A stretch of 64,000 nucleotides of DNA from contig NZ_CAAHFH010000002.1 in the NCBI RefSeq assembly GCF_900890705.1, forward strand, positions 1,302,001 through 1,366,000. Reading direction: 5' to 3'. The notes beneath the pieces were generated by a model. That model worked only from the letters and a program-made list of their open reading frames with translations, did no database searches and was not told the origin of the DNA. The translations under genes and the position numbers were made by a program. Shown here one piece after another: positions 1-8,515 of this stretch (position 1 is its first letter; every line of letters starts with the position of its first letter). Source of the stretch: Pontiella sulfatireligans. Lineage in GTDB: Bacteria > Verrucomicrobiota > Kiritimatiellia > Kiritimatiellales > Pontiellaceae.

Positions 1-197
1 GAAAAAAGAGTTTTAGTGCTCAGTCAGAAATTAACTGTCCTTTCCTGTCGGAATTTAACAGATGATTGGAAACGGAGAGTGAGCAATCTTCGCAAAGATC
101 GCCAAGGTGGTACAGATGAGGCTTCGCGACCTTCTGTAAAAAAAAAGACCTTTATTGACAGGATACGATAGCCCATCGACCGCCTCGGGCTGGACGC

Positions 198-221
198 AAA
201 AAAGACCCGGAAATTCCGGGC
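198..221 (-). terminator. Rho-independent terminator of the coiled-coil lipoprotein gene
   Basis: Read on the minus strand, a GC-rich perfect palindrome (CCCGGAAATTCCGGG at 206-220) is followed by a run of six T. It lies about 30 bases beyond the stop codon of the lipoprotein gene. Positions 1-197 hold no convincing gene; the open frame there lacks codon character and overlaps this hairpin. Confidence 0.8.
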
Positions 222-250
222 CTTTCTCATAAACCGCTTATGCAACTAAA

Positions 251-826
251 CTACTGGTTGCCCATCTGGTTCAGAATGTCCAGAGCGGCTTCAGCGTCGG
301 TCTTCGGTGTTTCAACAACCACCTCTTCCGCCATGATATCGGCAACCGGTGAAGGAGCAGAAGATCCCCCGAGGGCTCTCATGTTTCTTTCAAACTGTTC
401 GAACCGAACCTTAAGCGCTTCATGTTCAACTTCCAGAGTGGCCAGCTGGCTTTCAGCTTCCTGCGCCTGATCCCGCGCGGCCAATGTTGAGCTCTTGGAC
501 GTAGCGAGGTCGCGTTCCAGCCCGGAAACTTTGGTTTTTTCAGTAGCCAAAGCCTTGTTGGCTGCAGCACTGGTCTTCTTCAAAGCGGTAATCTGCTCAG
601 CGGCGTCATCCAGTTCGAGGGTTTTCGTACGGATGCTTGCCTTTTGTGATTTGACCACAGACTCGAGGTCGGCAATCTTACCATTGAGTTCGTCTTCCGA
701 CGTCTGGCGCTCGCTTGCCATCTGGGCAATCATCGCATTGTGCTCCTCTTCAGGAATGCCGCACCCTGTCAACATGCCAATTGAACATCCCGCCACTACC
801 ATCATTGCAATTGTCTTAATCTGCAT
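251..826 (-). CDS. coiled-coil lipoprotein of unknown function
   Basis: This 191-residue protein starts at the ATG at 826, behind GGAGG spaced five bases away; an upstream frame extension to 937 lacks such a site. Residues 1-21 form a lipoprotein signal peptide ending in L-T-G-C, so Cys22 is the probable lipidated residue. Residues about 30-150 are rich in Glu, Lys, Ala and Gln in heptad-like order and should form a long coiled coil. The tail is acidic. No enzymatic motif is visible. Such proteins are often envelope spacers, comparable in layout to Lpp/OmpA-associated proteins, but no specific role can be assigned. The gene has its own promoter and terminator, so it is probably monocistronic. 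Confidence 0.85.
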   Translation of the reverse strand: MQIKTIAMMVVAGCSIGMLTGCGIPEEEHNAMIAQMASERQTSEDELNGKIADLESVVKSQKASIRTKTLELDDAAEQITALKKTSAAANKALATEKTKVSGLERDLATSKSSTLAARDQAQEAESQLATLEVEHEALKVRFEQFERNMRALGGSSAPSPVADIMAEEVVVETPKTDAEAALDILNQMGNQ

Positions 827-875
827 TACTGCCTCCATTAGTTGATTCGAATCGCTTTTCCCTAGAAACAGCAAC

Positions 876-903
876 AGTATATGTGCGGAATTATTAAATT
901 CAA
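876..903 (-). promoter_or_regulatory. sigma-70-like promoter of the lipoprotein gene
   Basis: On the minus strand TTGAAT (898-903) and TATACT (876-881) are separated by 16 bases. They lie about 50 bases upstream of the start codon at 826. The match to the consensus is good; the assignment is by eye. Confidence 0.55.
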
Positions 904-943
904 CCTCTCTGAGGGAAATAATTGCGGGCCCGATCAACGCCTT

Positions 944-1522
944 TTAGACCAGGTCGCAGGCCTCCGCCGGCATCCAGTGCGCGTCCTTGCCCTCCCACTT
1001 GACATTGCAGCCGACCGGATTGGTCGCCGGAACCGCAACGGGCTTCCCGGCCAGATGCGCCTCCAGCGCATCCGCCAATTCGTGGGTGGTCGATTTCGTC
1101 CAGTCGCGCGGATTGTCGATCGCCCGGCCGGTGTAGACCAGCTTGCGGGATTCGTCAAACACGTAGAAATGCGGCGTGCGCAGCGCGCCGTAGGCCTCGG
1201 CCACCTTTTGCGGCTCGTCATAAAGGTAGAGCCACGGAAACTTGTTTTCTTTCATCCGCTCGACCATATGCTCGAAGTCGTCCTCCGCATAGGTGTGCTT
1301 GCTGTTCGAATTAATCGCCACGAAGCGCACGCCCTGCTCTGCAAAGCGTTCGGCGATCCGCCGTGTGTCTTCGTCCGATCCGATCACGTACGGGCAATGG
1401 TTGCACGTAAAGAAAACCACCAGCACCTTGTCATCGAAATCCGCCAGCGAATAGATCTTCCCATCCGTAGCCGGCAGGCTGAATGCGGGCGCCTGATCCC
1501 CGATCTGCAATGTGAATGCCAT
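944..1522 (-). CDS. thioredoxin-fold redoxin (AhpC/TSA-like)
   Basis: The protein has 192 residues from the ATG at 1522, which follows GGAG at seven bases. The pattern IGDQAPAFSLPATDG near the N terminus followed by a strand, F-T-C-N-H-C-P and a long helix is that of the peroxiredoxin/thioredoxin-like superfamily (AhpC-TSA/Redoxin). Cys40 and Cys43 form a CxxC-type redox pair. A cis-Pro region (RTPHFYVFD) is also present. There is no signal peptide, so it should act in the cytoplasm as a thiol reductase or peroxidase. The C-terminal 40 residues contain another Cys and resemble the thioredoxin family proteins that end in a short WMPAEACD-type tail. Substrate unknown. Confidence 0.85.
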   Translation of the reverse strand: MAFTLQIGDQAPAFSLPATDGKIYSLADFDDKVLVVFFTCNHCPYVIGSDEDTRRIAERFAEQGVRFVAINSNSKHTYAEDDFEHMVERMKENKFPWLYLYDEPQKVAEAYGALRTPHFYVFDESRKLVYTGRAIDNPRDWTKSTTHELADALEAHLAGKPVAVPATNPVGCNVKWEGKDAHWMPAEACDLV

Positions 1523-1688
1523 GATAAATCTCCGGTTGAATGCATTGGTTTTCGCTAATGACTCCGTTTTTTGCAACCCCAATTCATGACCAATAAACTA
1601 TTATTAAGTTCAAGTCTTTCATGACTAAACCCATACTGTTTCATTTTTAATAATTTATATTGACCTTCTGTTTAACAAGAACATATTG

Positions 1689-1702
1689 CCTCCGTCGGGA
1701 GG
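1689..1702 (+). promoter_or_regulatory. hairpin masking a Shine-Dalgarno sequence
   Basis: CCTCC (1689-1693) and GGAGG (1698-1702) form a perfect five-base stem with a four-base loop. GGAGG is also the Shine-Dalgarno of the ATG at 1708. A weak promoter-like pair (TTGACC near 1660, CATATT near 1680) lies just upstream, which would place the hairpin at the very 5' end of the transcript. Confidence 0.35.
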
Positions 1703-1707
1703 AAAAC

Positions 1708-1884
1708 ATGAATTCATTATTCCTTATCAAAACACCGAACGTGCAACGCCCAGTCGCCTGCAACCTCCCCGAACAAACCAGCGGGCCCTCCGCTCACTCC
1801 TCCATCCGGCAGCTCGCCGGGTTCCATTCAACGGCCTGCGCCGTTATCACGCCTAAACCTGATTTAACCAGGAGCGCATCATGA
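1708..1884 (+). CDS. possible 58-residue leader ORF
   Basis: An ATG behind a strong GGAGG opens a 58-codon frame whose TGA overlaps the ATG of the following large gene (ATGA), a usual arrangement for translational coupling. The predicted peptide is Ser-, Pro- and Thr-rich and matches no family I know. It may be a real coupled leader or only a chance frame in the 5' untranslated region. The rest of 1523-1880 shows no other gene. Confidence 0.3.
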   Translation: MNSLFLIKTPNVQRPVACNLPEQTSGPSAHSSIRQLAGFHSTACAVITPKPDLTRSAS

Positions 1885-4800
1885 AAAAACAATCGAATAC
1901 CTTACGTATTATCCGACTCGCCACGCTAGCCCTATCCTTCGCAGCCTGCCCGTTCTTCACGGGGACAAGCTTTGCAGGCACGCTATACGTGTCCCAAGCC
2001 AGCCCGCAGGACGGCCCCGGAACCAATTGGCCCACGGCCTTCCACACCATCCAATCGGCCATTAATGGTGCGGGCAGTGGCGACCTTGTGTTGGTCACCA
2101 ATGGAACCTACAACGCCGGCGCGACCGAGATTAATTCCATGAGCAACCGCGTGGCACTCACCAAGGCGATTTCCGTAGAAAGCGTCAATGGTCCCGAATA
2201 CACCCTCATCGAGGGAGCCGGTCCAAGCGGAACGAACGCCGTACGCTGCGTCTATATCAACGCGGGAGAGCTGGCCGGATTTACGTTGACCCATGGGCAT
2301 ACTCAGGCATCCGGAAATTCCCCCCAGCGATCCGGCGGAGGCGTCTGGTTTGATTCGGGGGGGACGGTTTCCAACTGCATCATTTGCGGAAATACAAATA
2401 TCTTCGAAGGTGGAGGAGCCTACTGCAACGAGGGAGGGACGCTCATCAACTGCACCGTCCGCAACAATGCAGCAAATTATGGTGGAGGGGTTTACTGCAA
2501 AAACAACGGCACGCTCATCAACTGCATCCTGGCCGCCAATACAGCGGAACATCAAGGCGGCGGGGCAGTCTGCGGCCAAGGCGGCACATTCAACAACTGT
2601 ACGATCAGCGGCAATTCGACAGACGAGTTGGGCGGCGGATTATACTGTTTCAACGAAGGAACGCTCAACAATTGCATTCTTTGGGGAAATATAGGATCGA
2701 ACGAAGGCAACTGGGAGAGATACGGAACCAGCATGTCGTTTTCGCACTGCTGCACCACCCCCTCTTTCGGAACAGGCTGCATCACAAACGATCCCCTCTT
2801 TGTTTCGAGCTCCGACACCCATCTGCAATTTTTGTCCCCCTGCATCAATGCCGGAACCAATATGCCGTGGATGGACGGAGCAACCGACCGGGAAGGAAAT
2901 CCTCGCATATTCAATGAACAAGTGGATATCGGAGCCTTAGAATTTCCGGAGATAGTCGTCACAACATTGCCGGCCACCGATCTGCTCAACGACATGGCGA
3001 CGTTCAACGGCACGGTCAATCCAAACGATACCGAAACGAGCGCCTGGTTTGAATGGGGCTCCACCCGAAACGGCGACTATAGCAACCGCACCGAGTCGAT
3101 CAACGTTGGCGGCGGAACAACCAACGTAGCGATCGATTTAAGCGACCTGCCACCGGGCATCCACTACCATTATCGGATTGTCGCGACCAACAGCCTCATG
3201 GAGGCGTGTGGCCAAGAACAAACCTTCTGGACGCCGGCCATCGATTTCCGTGCCCCGGCGTTTTTGACCCTCGAACAGGGCAGCAATTTTGTTGATCTGA
3301 CAACCATCCACACAACGCCGCTGGCCATTGCGGCGGGCGTTTACCACAGCCTGGCGCTGCGGGTCGACGGTTCGGTCGTCGGATGGGGAGACAACTCCTA
3401 TACCAACATTCCCGCCGGTGCAACCAATGTTGTGGCCATCGCGGCGGGCGGCAGCCACAGCCTAGCGCTGCGGGCCGACGGCTCGGTCGTCGGATGGGGA
3501 GACAACTTCTATGGGCAGACCAACATTCCCGCCAGTGTAACCAATGTAGTGGCCATTGCGGCGGGCGGCAGCCACAGCCTAGCGCTGCGGGCCGACGGCT
3601 CGGTCGTCGGATGGGGATGGAACTATCACGACCAGACCACCATTCCCTCCAGTGTATATAACTTTCTTCCACTCACGACAAACGGCGTCGTGGATACAGC
3701 AGTTCTGGGCACCTATGTGCTGACCTACAGCACCACCAATTCACTGGGTGCGGTCGGCACCGCCTCCCGCACGGTGGTGGTCGCCACCCTTCCGACCGTT
3801 ACGACGGAACCGGCCACCGGTATTGGTGTCAGCCGGGCAACCTTGCAGGGCTCCGCTAATCCCAGAGCATCCGAAACCCAGGCCTGGTTCGAATATGGAC
3901 TGGGAGCCAGTTACGGACAGGAAACCCCGACGGTTCCACTGGATATCACAACAAATGCCCAGTCGTTCAGCACCTTTAAGGAAGAGCTGCTTCCCTGGAT
4001 GACCTACCACTACCGGGCGGTGGCCACCAACGGCCTGGGCCGGACGGATGGCTCTGACCGGACGTTCACTTTATTGCCCCCCTCCTTCGGCGCACCGTCG
4101 TTGTCCGCACCGGACGACCTTTCCCTTCCGCAAGGGGGCGGTACCTCCGTGTGGTTCACTGCGGCACCGGCGGGAGTGGATGTTCGAGTGGCATGCAACA
4201 ATCCGATCCTGCTGCCGGAAAACAGCCTGGTATTGGCTGGCTCCAGCCTTGGCATCACCCCCGATCCAACCCATTCGGGTTCCGCGCAGATCACGCTGAC
4301 GGCGAGTGACGGCATGCAGTCCGCCAGCCAAACCTTCACCCTGACGGTTGTACCGGTCGATCCGTCGCAGCTGCTGAATCTGGAGGCGCAACCGGTTTCG
4401 GGCGAGGCCTGGCGTTTGAAGATGTATGACGATGGAACCGCCTCCACCAACTATGTGGTGGAATACCGGCCGGATCTTTCGCCGACCAGTACGTGGACGG
4501 CCGCCGCGAATGTACTCGATCTAGGCGGAGGGGAATATGAACTGGATCTTGCAGCGGCGCAGGGCGATGCCGGCTTCTACCGGATCAAGGGCTTCCGCAT
4601 GCTGCAGGGCGGCTTTGCCTCCACGGAATTCGAGACCGAGGAAGGCCGGACTGTCGCCGGAGTCGTCGTGGTGTTTAACAGCATCTTCTCCGGCGAACTG
4701 GCCTATAGCTGGACGGATGAGTTGGGGTCGAACTATACCGACACGGTGCCGGTGAACGGCACAACAGTCGTCATTCCGCTTCCCGAAGCTATCCTCTCCG

Positions 4801-5336
4801 ATGATGCCGGAGTCGGCCTGCTCGAACACCTGACCCTGCAACTGGACGCCGGAACGGGCTACGTGCGGTCCGGCAACACCGCAAGCCGGGTGACCATCGA
4901 AGAAAACGATGCCGACTGGCAGGGCGTGATCGAAACCGAGTGCGGCATGCTGGGGTTCACCCTCGCCATGCTGCAGGACAACGGGACGTTCAACGGGCGG
5001 ATCCAAAGCGATGGATTCGGCTTTTTCCCGACCAATATCCTCGTCCAGCTTTTGTTCTCGGACAATGCCTTCACCGCAGTGGCCAAAAACATTCCGCTGG
5101 CGGTCTATACGGACGACCCGATGGGCTACCTGGATCTTCGATTGGATGCGGCCAACAGCTCCGGCGAGACCAACGTGAGTTCCGGCAGTATCGAAGGCGA
5201 AGCGACGTTGGTCGTCAAGGTGCCGGGACTGTCGCATCTGGATGCGGCGCAAACCGTCCCGTTCGTACTGGACCGGCCGCCCACCGCTGCCTCCACCAAC
5301 GAAATTTCCCTCTATTCCACAAGTGAAGGAGAATGA
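1881..5336 (+). CDS. very large secreted modular protein: beta-helix, RCC1-like repeats, Ig/Fn3-like and Calx-beta-like modules
   Basis: The 1151-residue protein starts behind AGGAG. Residues 1-33 are a signal peptide. Residues about 34-355 form a right-handed beta-helix with repeating GGG-V-x-N-C-x-I turns and end in the choice-of-anchor Q signature (SPCINAG ... DIGALEF). A fibronectin-like module (355-450) follows, then three RCC1-like repeats (about 480-600), a second Fn3-like module with the Y-x-Y-R-A-V-A-T-N motif (635-735), an Ig-like module, and near 905-1015 a Calx-beta-like domain ending VTIEENDAD. Only three RCC1 blades are present, so it cannot close a normal seven-blade propeller by itself. 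It is probably a cell-surface adhesin or polymer-binding protein. The stop overlaps the start region of the next gene, so the two are cotranscribed. Confidence 0.85.
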   Translation: MKKQSNTLRIIRLATLALSFAACPFFTGTSFAGTLYVSQASPQDGPGTNWPTAFHTIQSAINGAGSGDLVLVTNGTYNAGATEINSMSNRVALTKAISVESVNGPEYTLIEGAGPSGTNAVRCVYINAGELAGFTLTHGHTQASGNSPQRSGGGVWFDSGGTVSNCIICGNTNIFEGGGAYCNEGGTLINCTVRNNAANYGGGVYCKNNGTLINCILAANTAEHQGGGAVCGQGGTFNNCTISGNSTDELGGGLYCFNEGTLNNCILWGNIGSNEGNWERYGTSMSFSHCCTTPSFGTGCITNDPLFVSSSDTHLQFLSPCINAGTNMPWMDGATDREGNPRIFNEQVDIGALEFPEIVVTTLPATDLLNDMATFNGTVNPNDTETSAWFEWGSTRNGDYSNRTESINVGGGTTNVAIDLSDLPPGIHYHYRIVATNSLMEACGQEQTFWTPAIDFRAPAFLTLEQGSNFVDLTTIHTTPLAIAAGVYHSLALRVDGSVVGWGDNSYTNIPAGATNVVAIAAGGSHSLALRADGSVVGWGDNFYGQTNIPASVTNVVAIAAGGSHSLALRADGSVVGWGWNYHDQTTIPSSVYNFLPLTTNGVVDTAVLGTYVLTYSTTNSLGAVGTASRTVVVATLPTVTTEPATGIGVSRATLQGSANPRASETQAWFEYGLGASYGQETPTVPLDITTNAQSFSTFKEELLPWMTYHYRAVATNGLGRTDGSDRTFTLLPPSFGAPSLSAPDDLSLPQGGGTSVWFTAAPAGVDVRVACNNPILLPENSLVLAGSSLGITPDPTHSGSAQITLTASDGMQSASQTFTLTVVPVDPSQLLNLEAQPVSGEAWRLKMYDDGTASTNYVVEYRPDLSPTSTWTAAANVLDLGGGEYELDLAAAQGDAGFYRIKGFRMLQGGFASTEFETEEGRTVAGVVVVFNSIFSGELAYSWTDELGSNYTDTVPVNGTTVVIPLPEAILSDDAGVGLLEHLTLQLDAGTGYVRSGNTASRVTIEENDADWQGVIETECGMLGFTLAMLQDNGTFNGRIQSDGFGFFPTNILVQLLFSDNAFTAVAKNIPLAVYTDDPMGYLDLRLDAANSSGETNVSSGSIEGEATLVVKVPGLSHLDAAQTVPFVLDRPPTAASTNEISLYSTSEGE
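3321..3660 (+). repeat. in-gene tandem repeats encoding RCC1-like units
   Basis: Three units begin near 3321, 3432 and 3549 (spacing 111 and 117 bases). The second and third are almost identical at DNA level for about 65 bases, including synonymous positions, which indicates recent duplication rather than old protein repeats. Confidence 0.85.
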
Positions 5337-5338
5337 TC

Positions 5339-8300
5339 ATGAAAACGTTGAATCCAAAAAACATCACAAATCGAAAATCAACGCAATCCCATGCAAACGA
5401 ATTGGCTCATAGAGCCAACGCTACAACAGCGCAGGGGTGTAGTGTCGGCTCTATGAGCCGAATCTGCTCAACATTGCTGTTTTGTCTCGCTTGGCTGGCC
5501 TGCTCCGGCAGTGCTTTGGCACTCGGCTCTACTGACGAGGCCGCCGTTGCCGATTATGTGAAGGACATTTTGTATTGGCCGGATGCCGCAGACCAGAATG
5601 CAGCCGCCTTCCGCTACAAGGTGCTGCTCTATACCAACGAAACGAGTGGCGTCCGCGCAAATACCGCGAACATGGGCACGCTCTACGGGACGGCGGAGCG
5701 TACCCGCGCCCAAAACGCCGAAAGCGATCTGCGCGACGGCTTGATCCAGAATCCCTCCAGCCTGCTCCTGCAAAATCTTTTGCTCGACCTGTATTACGAC
5801 CGCCTGGCTGCAGAACTCATCCTGGCCGGAAACATGCGCTCCACGGATGGCCGAACCGCCGACCAAATGCGCATGGGGCCGGCGACGGTCGCCAGCGGCC
5901 TGGTCATCGACGATGAAATAAACCTGCACGAGCAGGCCTTGGAGGCGTATCAATCTGCGCTCGCCGACGGTGTTTCTCTTCTGTCCGACTCTCTGGGCCT
6001 AACCAATTCCCCGCCGGCTGGATACGCGATCTTTAAAAATCTCGTACCCACCCGTGGACTGGAACCGGCCACCTATGGCACCAACCTGGTTTCCGTGACC
6101 GGCAGCACCACCCTCCTGTTCGACGGCTACAAGGATCTCGTGCTGCTGCTCAACGGCCTGCGCGACTATGGCCGAGAAGCAGAAGCCGCGGGACGGCTCA
6201 AAACCAACCGGAACAATGCAGGCGACCGGGCAGAAGCCAAAACCCTGGCCACCGATGCCGCACGCTTCCTTTTCCTGCAGCAGGCCAAGCTGCTCGGTCT
6301 CTTCCCGAATCTTGACATTGACGACGCATCCGGACTGGCGGAAGCCTCGAAAGGTGTGGCCGTGAGCCTGGCCGCCCTGGAATCTCTGGCCCAATCCATT
6401 CGCAGCGGATCCAGCCTGCTGGGTTTCGAGGACGATTTCCTGATGCTGGTGCAAAAGTTTACCGGACAATCGGCGGATATCTTTGATTCGTTCGATGCCT
6501 ATGAGCTCCGGCTGAATCCCACCGACCTCTCCAGTCCGTTGCGCTATGCCTTGTCGCTGCAGGACAGTGCCGTTGCCTCCTACGACGACTACCGGGGCTA
6601 TCAGGATCAACTCGAAACCCAGCTGAGCTACATCACTGAAGCTGCCGAAGACCGCCTCTACCAACTGACCGGCGCCTATCCCGGCGATCCCGAATTTGAG
6701 CGGCCCGACGCGAACGAAGGCTGCGAAATCTGGATGCAACTCAAGAGCATCGATATCGCCAAGCTTCAAATCCAACGCAACCGCGCCGAAATTTCAAACC
6801 TGGAGGAAGAGGTGCGCATCGAAGTGGAACGCTCGCAATCGGTTCAGAGCACCTTCGTCTATTACGGCAACAAGCAGGCCAGTTTGACCGAGTGGATCGG
6901 CCATATCAATGCCGCGCAGGCGTTTGCCAATGAACTGGCGGCCGCCGCCGATGGCATATCGGTCTCCGGCGGCTTTTTGAGCGCCACCGTAAGTGTGAGC
7001 CCCGGCGCGGCCGCGCATGCCGTCAATTCCGTGGTGCAAGCCGCGGCCGAAGAGGGCAAAGGGCAATTGGAAGCCGACAAGGAACGGTTGGCGGCCCAGG
7101 AAAACGCCAAACTGGAAAACATCGAAAACGCCGCCAAGGTGGAAACCCTGATGCTGGGCATGAAGACGCTGGCGATTGATTCGCAGGAAGCCGCGATACT
7201 GCTCACCCAGGAACTGGGGCGCCTCGCCGCGCTGATCGGCGAGAAAGATGAACTGGAGCGGACGTTGGCCGAAAGCGGCGCCAGTCTGGCTGGCCGCTAC
7301 TTCGCCGACCCGGTCCACCACCTGCGCAGCCAGCACCAGACCCTGCTCGCCAACCTCTCGTTCGACGAGGCGCAGAAATGGCTCTATTTCATGGCGCGGG
7401 CTCTGGAATACAAATGGAACACGCCGTTCATGAACTATTTCTACCTCGGCCGCAAATGGTCGACCGGCACCCTCTATAAACTGCGCAATGCCGATGAGCT
7501 CGAACAGATGTACAACGCCATGGCCAGCTTCAACAGCCTCGTGCAGCTGCCTTCGGACGACTATTTTGACTGGTTCTCTGTGAAGGAGGATTTTCTCGGC
7601 TACTATGAATTCGATGACACCGGAACCAATCAGCTCTTTTATACCGATCCGGCCAACCCTGACGCCCCCGCCACAAACTCGGCTACGATGGCCTTCCGCA
7701 GCTACCTGCGCACAAAACAGGACGCCATCGGCAACATTAAGCTGACCTTCAGCACGCGGCGCGAAATCCCCGGCGGCACCTTTTACCGCGGTGCCAGACG
7801 CGACGCGAATAACAACGTCCTCAGCGCGGGGCTGTTCCTCGACAAGATTAAATGGCTGAAGATTAACCTGCCCGGCAACCATTCCGACACCAACCGCACC
7901 CAGCTCGCCGGCGAACTCTCCTACGGCGGTACCGGCCTTATCCGCAACTTCGATGTCGGCACTTTCCACCCCGACCGCCTCGATCGTTTGCAGAACGAGG
8001 AGACGGCCTACAGCACGCGCTACTGGTATTTCCACGCGCCTTCCGCCAAGTGGCGCTTCAGCGAAGCGCTCAGCTCACCGGTCACGATGCAGCTCAGCGC
8101 CGACCCGCGCGTGCCGCCCACCGTCAGCGAGATCGACATCTTCAAGGAGCGCAGCGTCGCCGCCACCGGCTGGAAGCTCACCGTCCCCACCGAAGACCTC
8201 GGCGTCCCCGTGCTCAACATCGATGAGCTCGACGACATCGAGCTCTACTTCTACCACTACGCCGTCTCGCGCCAGCTGCCGGAAAGCAGCTATTCCACCA

Positions 8301-8374
8301 TGGCAACAATGGCCGAAGGAGAGAAAGCCGCCCCGCGCGTAATCCCCTTCCCCTACAACCTGCGCTACGAATAA
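5339..8374 (+). CDS. large exported protein of unknown function, partner of the preceding modular protein
   Basis: About 1011 residues. The ATG at 5339 is preferred to the one at 5333 because AAGGAG sits seven bases before it. The hydrophobic signal core (STLLFCLAWLACSGSALA) begins only near residue 43. The preceding 42 residues are unusually long and partly encoded by a palindromic repeat (5402-5460); an alternative start at 5453 would give a normal signal peptide. Residues about 480-650 are helical and coiled-coil-like, with an alanine-rich, possibly amphipathic stretch between (around 545-575). The C-terminal third looks beta-rich. I recognise no family. It is coupled to the upstream secreted protein, so the pair probably forms one surface system. 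Confidence 0.75.
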   Translation: MKTLNPKNITNRKSTQSHANELAHRANATTAQGCSVGSMSRICSTLLFCLAWLACSGSALALGSTDEAAVADYVKDILYWPDAADQNAAAFRYKVLLYTNETSGVRANTANMGTLYGTAERTRAQNAESDLRDGLIQNPSSLLLQNLLLDLYYDRLAAELILAGNMRSTDGRTADQMRMGPATVASGLVIDDEINLHEQALEAYQSALADGVSLLSDSLGLTNSPPAGYAIFKNLVPTRGLEPATYGTNLVSVTGSTTLLFDGYKDLVLLLNGLRDYGREAEAAGRLKTNRNNAGDRAEAKTLATDAARFLFLQQAKLLGLFPNLDIDDASGLAEASKGVAVSLAALESLAQSIRSGSSLLGFEDDFLMLVQKFTGQSADIFDSFDAYELRLNPTDLSSPLRYALSLQDSAVASYDDYRGYQDQLETQLSYITEAAEDRLYQLTGAYPGDPEFERPDANEGCEIWMQLKSIDIAKLQIQRNRAEISNLEEEVRIEVERSQSVQSTFVYYGNKQASLTEWIGHINAAQAFANELAAAADGISVSGGFLSATVSVSPGAAAHAVNSVVQAAAEEGKGQLEADKERLAAQENAKLENIENAAKVETLMLGMKTLAIDSQEAAILLTQELGRLAALIGEKDELERTLAESGASLAGRYFADPVHHLRSQHQTLLANLSFDEAQKWLYFMARALEYKWNTPFMNYFYLGRKWSTGTLYKLRNADELEQMYNAMASFNSLVQLPSDDYFDWFSVKEDFLGYYEFDDTGTNQLFYTDPANPDAPATNSATMAFRSYLRTKQDAIGNIKLTFSTRREIPGGTFYRGARRDANNNVLSAGLFLDKIKWLKINLPGNHSDTNRTQLAGELSYGGTGLIRNFDVGTFHPDRLDRLQNEETAYSTRYWYFHAPSAKWRFSEALSSPVTMQLSADPRVPPTVSEIDIFKERSVAATGWKLTVPTEDLGVPVLNIDELDDIELYFYHYAVSRQLPESSYSTMATMAEGEKAAPRVIPFPYNLRYE
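5402..5460 (+). repeat. palindromic repeat inside the signal-peptide coding region
   Basis: Two perfect palindromes, TTGGCTCATAGAGCCAA (5402-5418) and CGGCTCTATGAGCCG (5446-5460), are reverse complements of one another over 13 bases. They enclose CTACA/TGTAG. It encodes roughly residues 22-41 of the exported protein. Confidence 0.8.
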
Positions 8375-8463
8375 GCTGTAGCCCGGGGCGACGACCCGGA
8401 ACTGTAGCCGGAGGCGTTGACTCCGGTTTCCGCAAAGCGGGGGCATCGCCCCCGCCTACAACA
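8375..8463. repeat. cluster of REP-like palindromes
   Basis: Immediately after the stop codon lie three imperfect GC-rich palindromes of one design (e.g. CCGGAGGCGTTGACTCCGG and GCGGGGGCATCGCCCCCGC). They are separated and bordered by TGTAG and CTACA. The cluster may also end transcription of the preceding gene. Confidence 0.75.
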
Positions 8464-8515
8464 TCCGATCGAATTATTTTGCCAACCTCGCCGCCATGCC
8501 CCAGCCTCTTGAGTC

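Noticed and set aside
24..245. 73-codon minus-strand frame at the window start
   Set aside because: It runs through the terminator hairpin at 198-221, has no ribosome site and resembles no protein.
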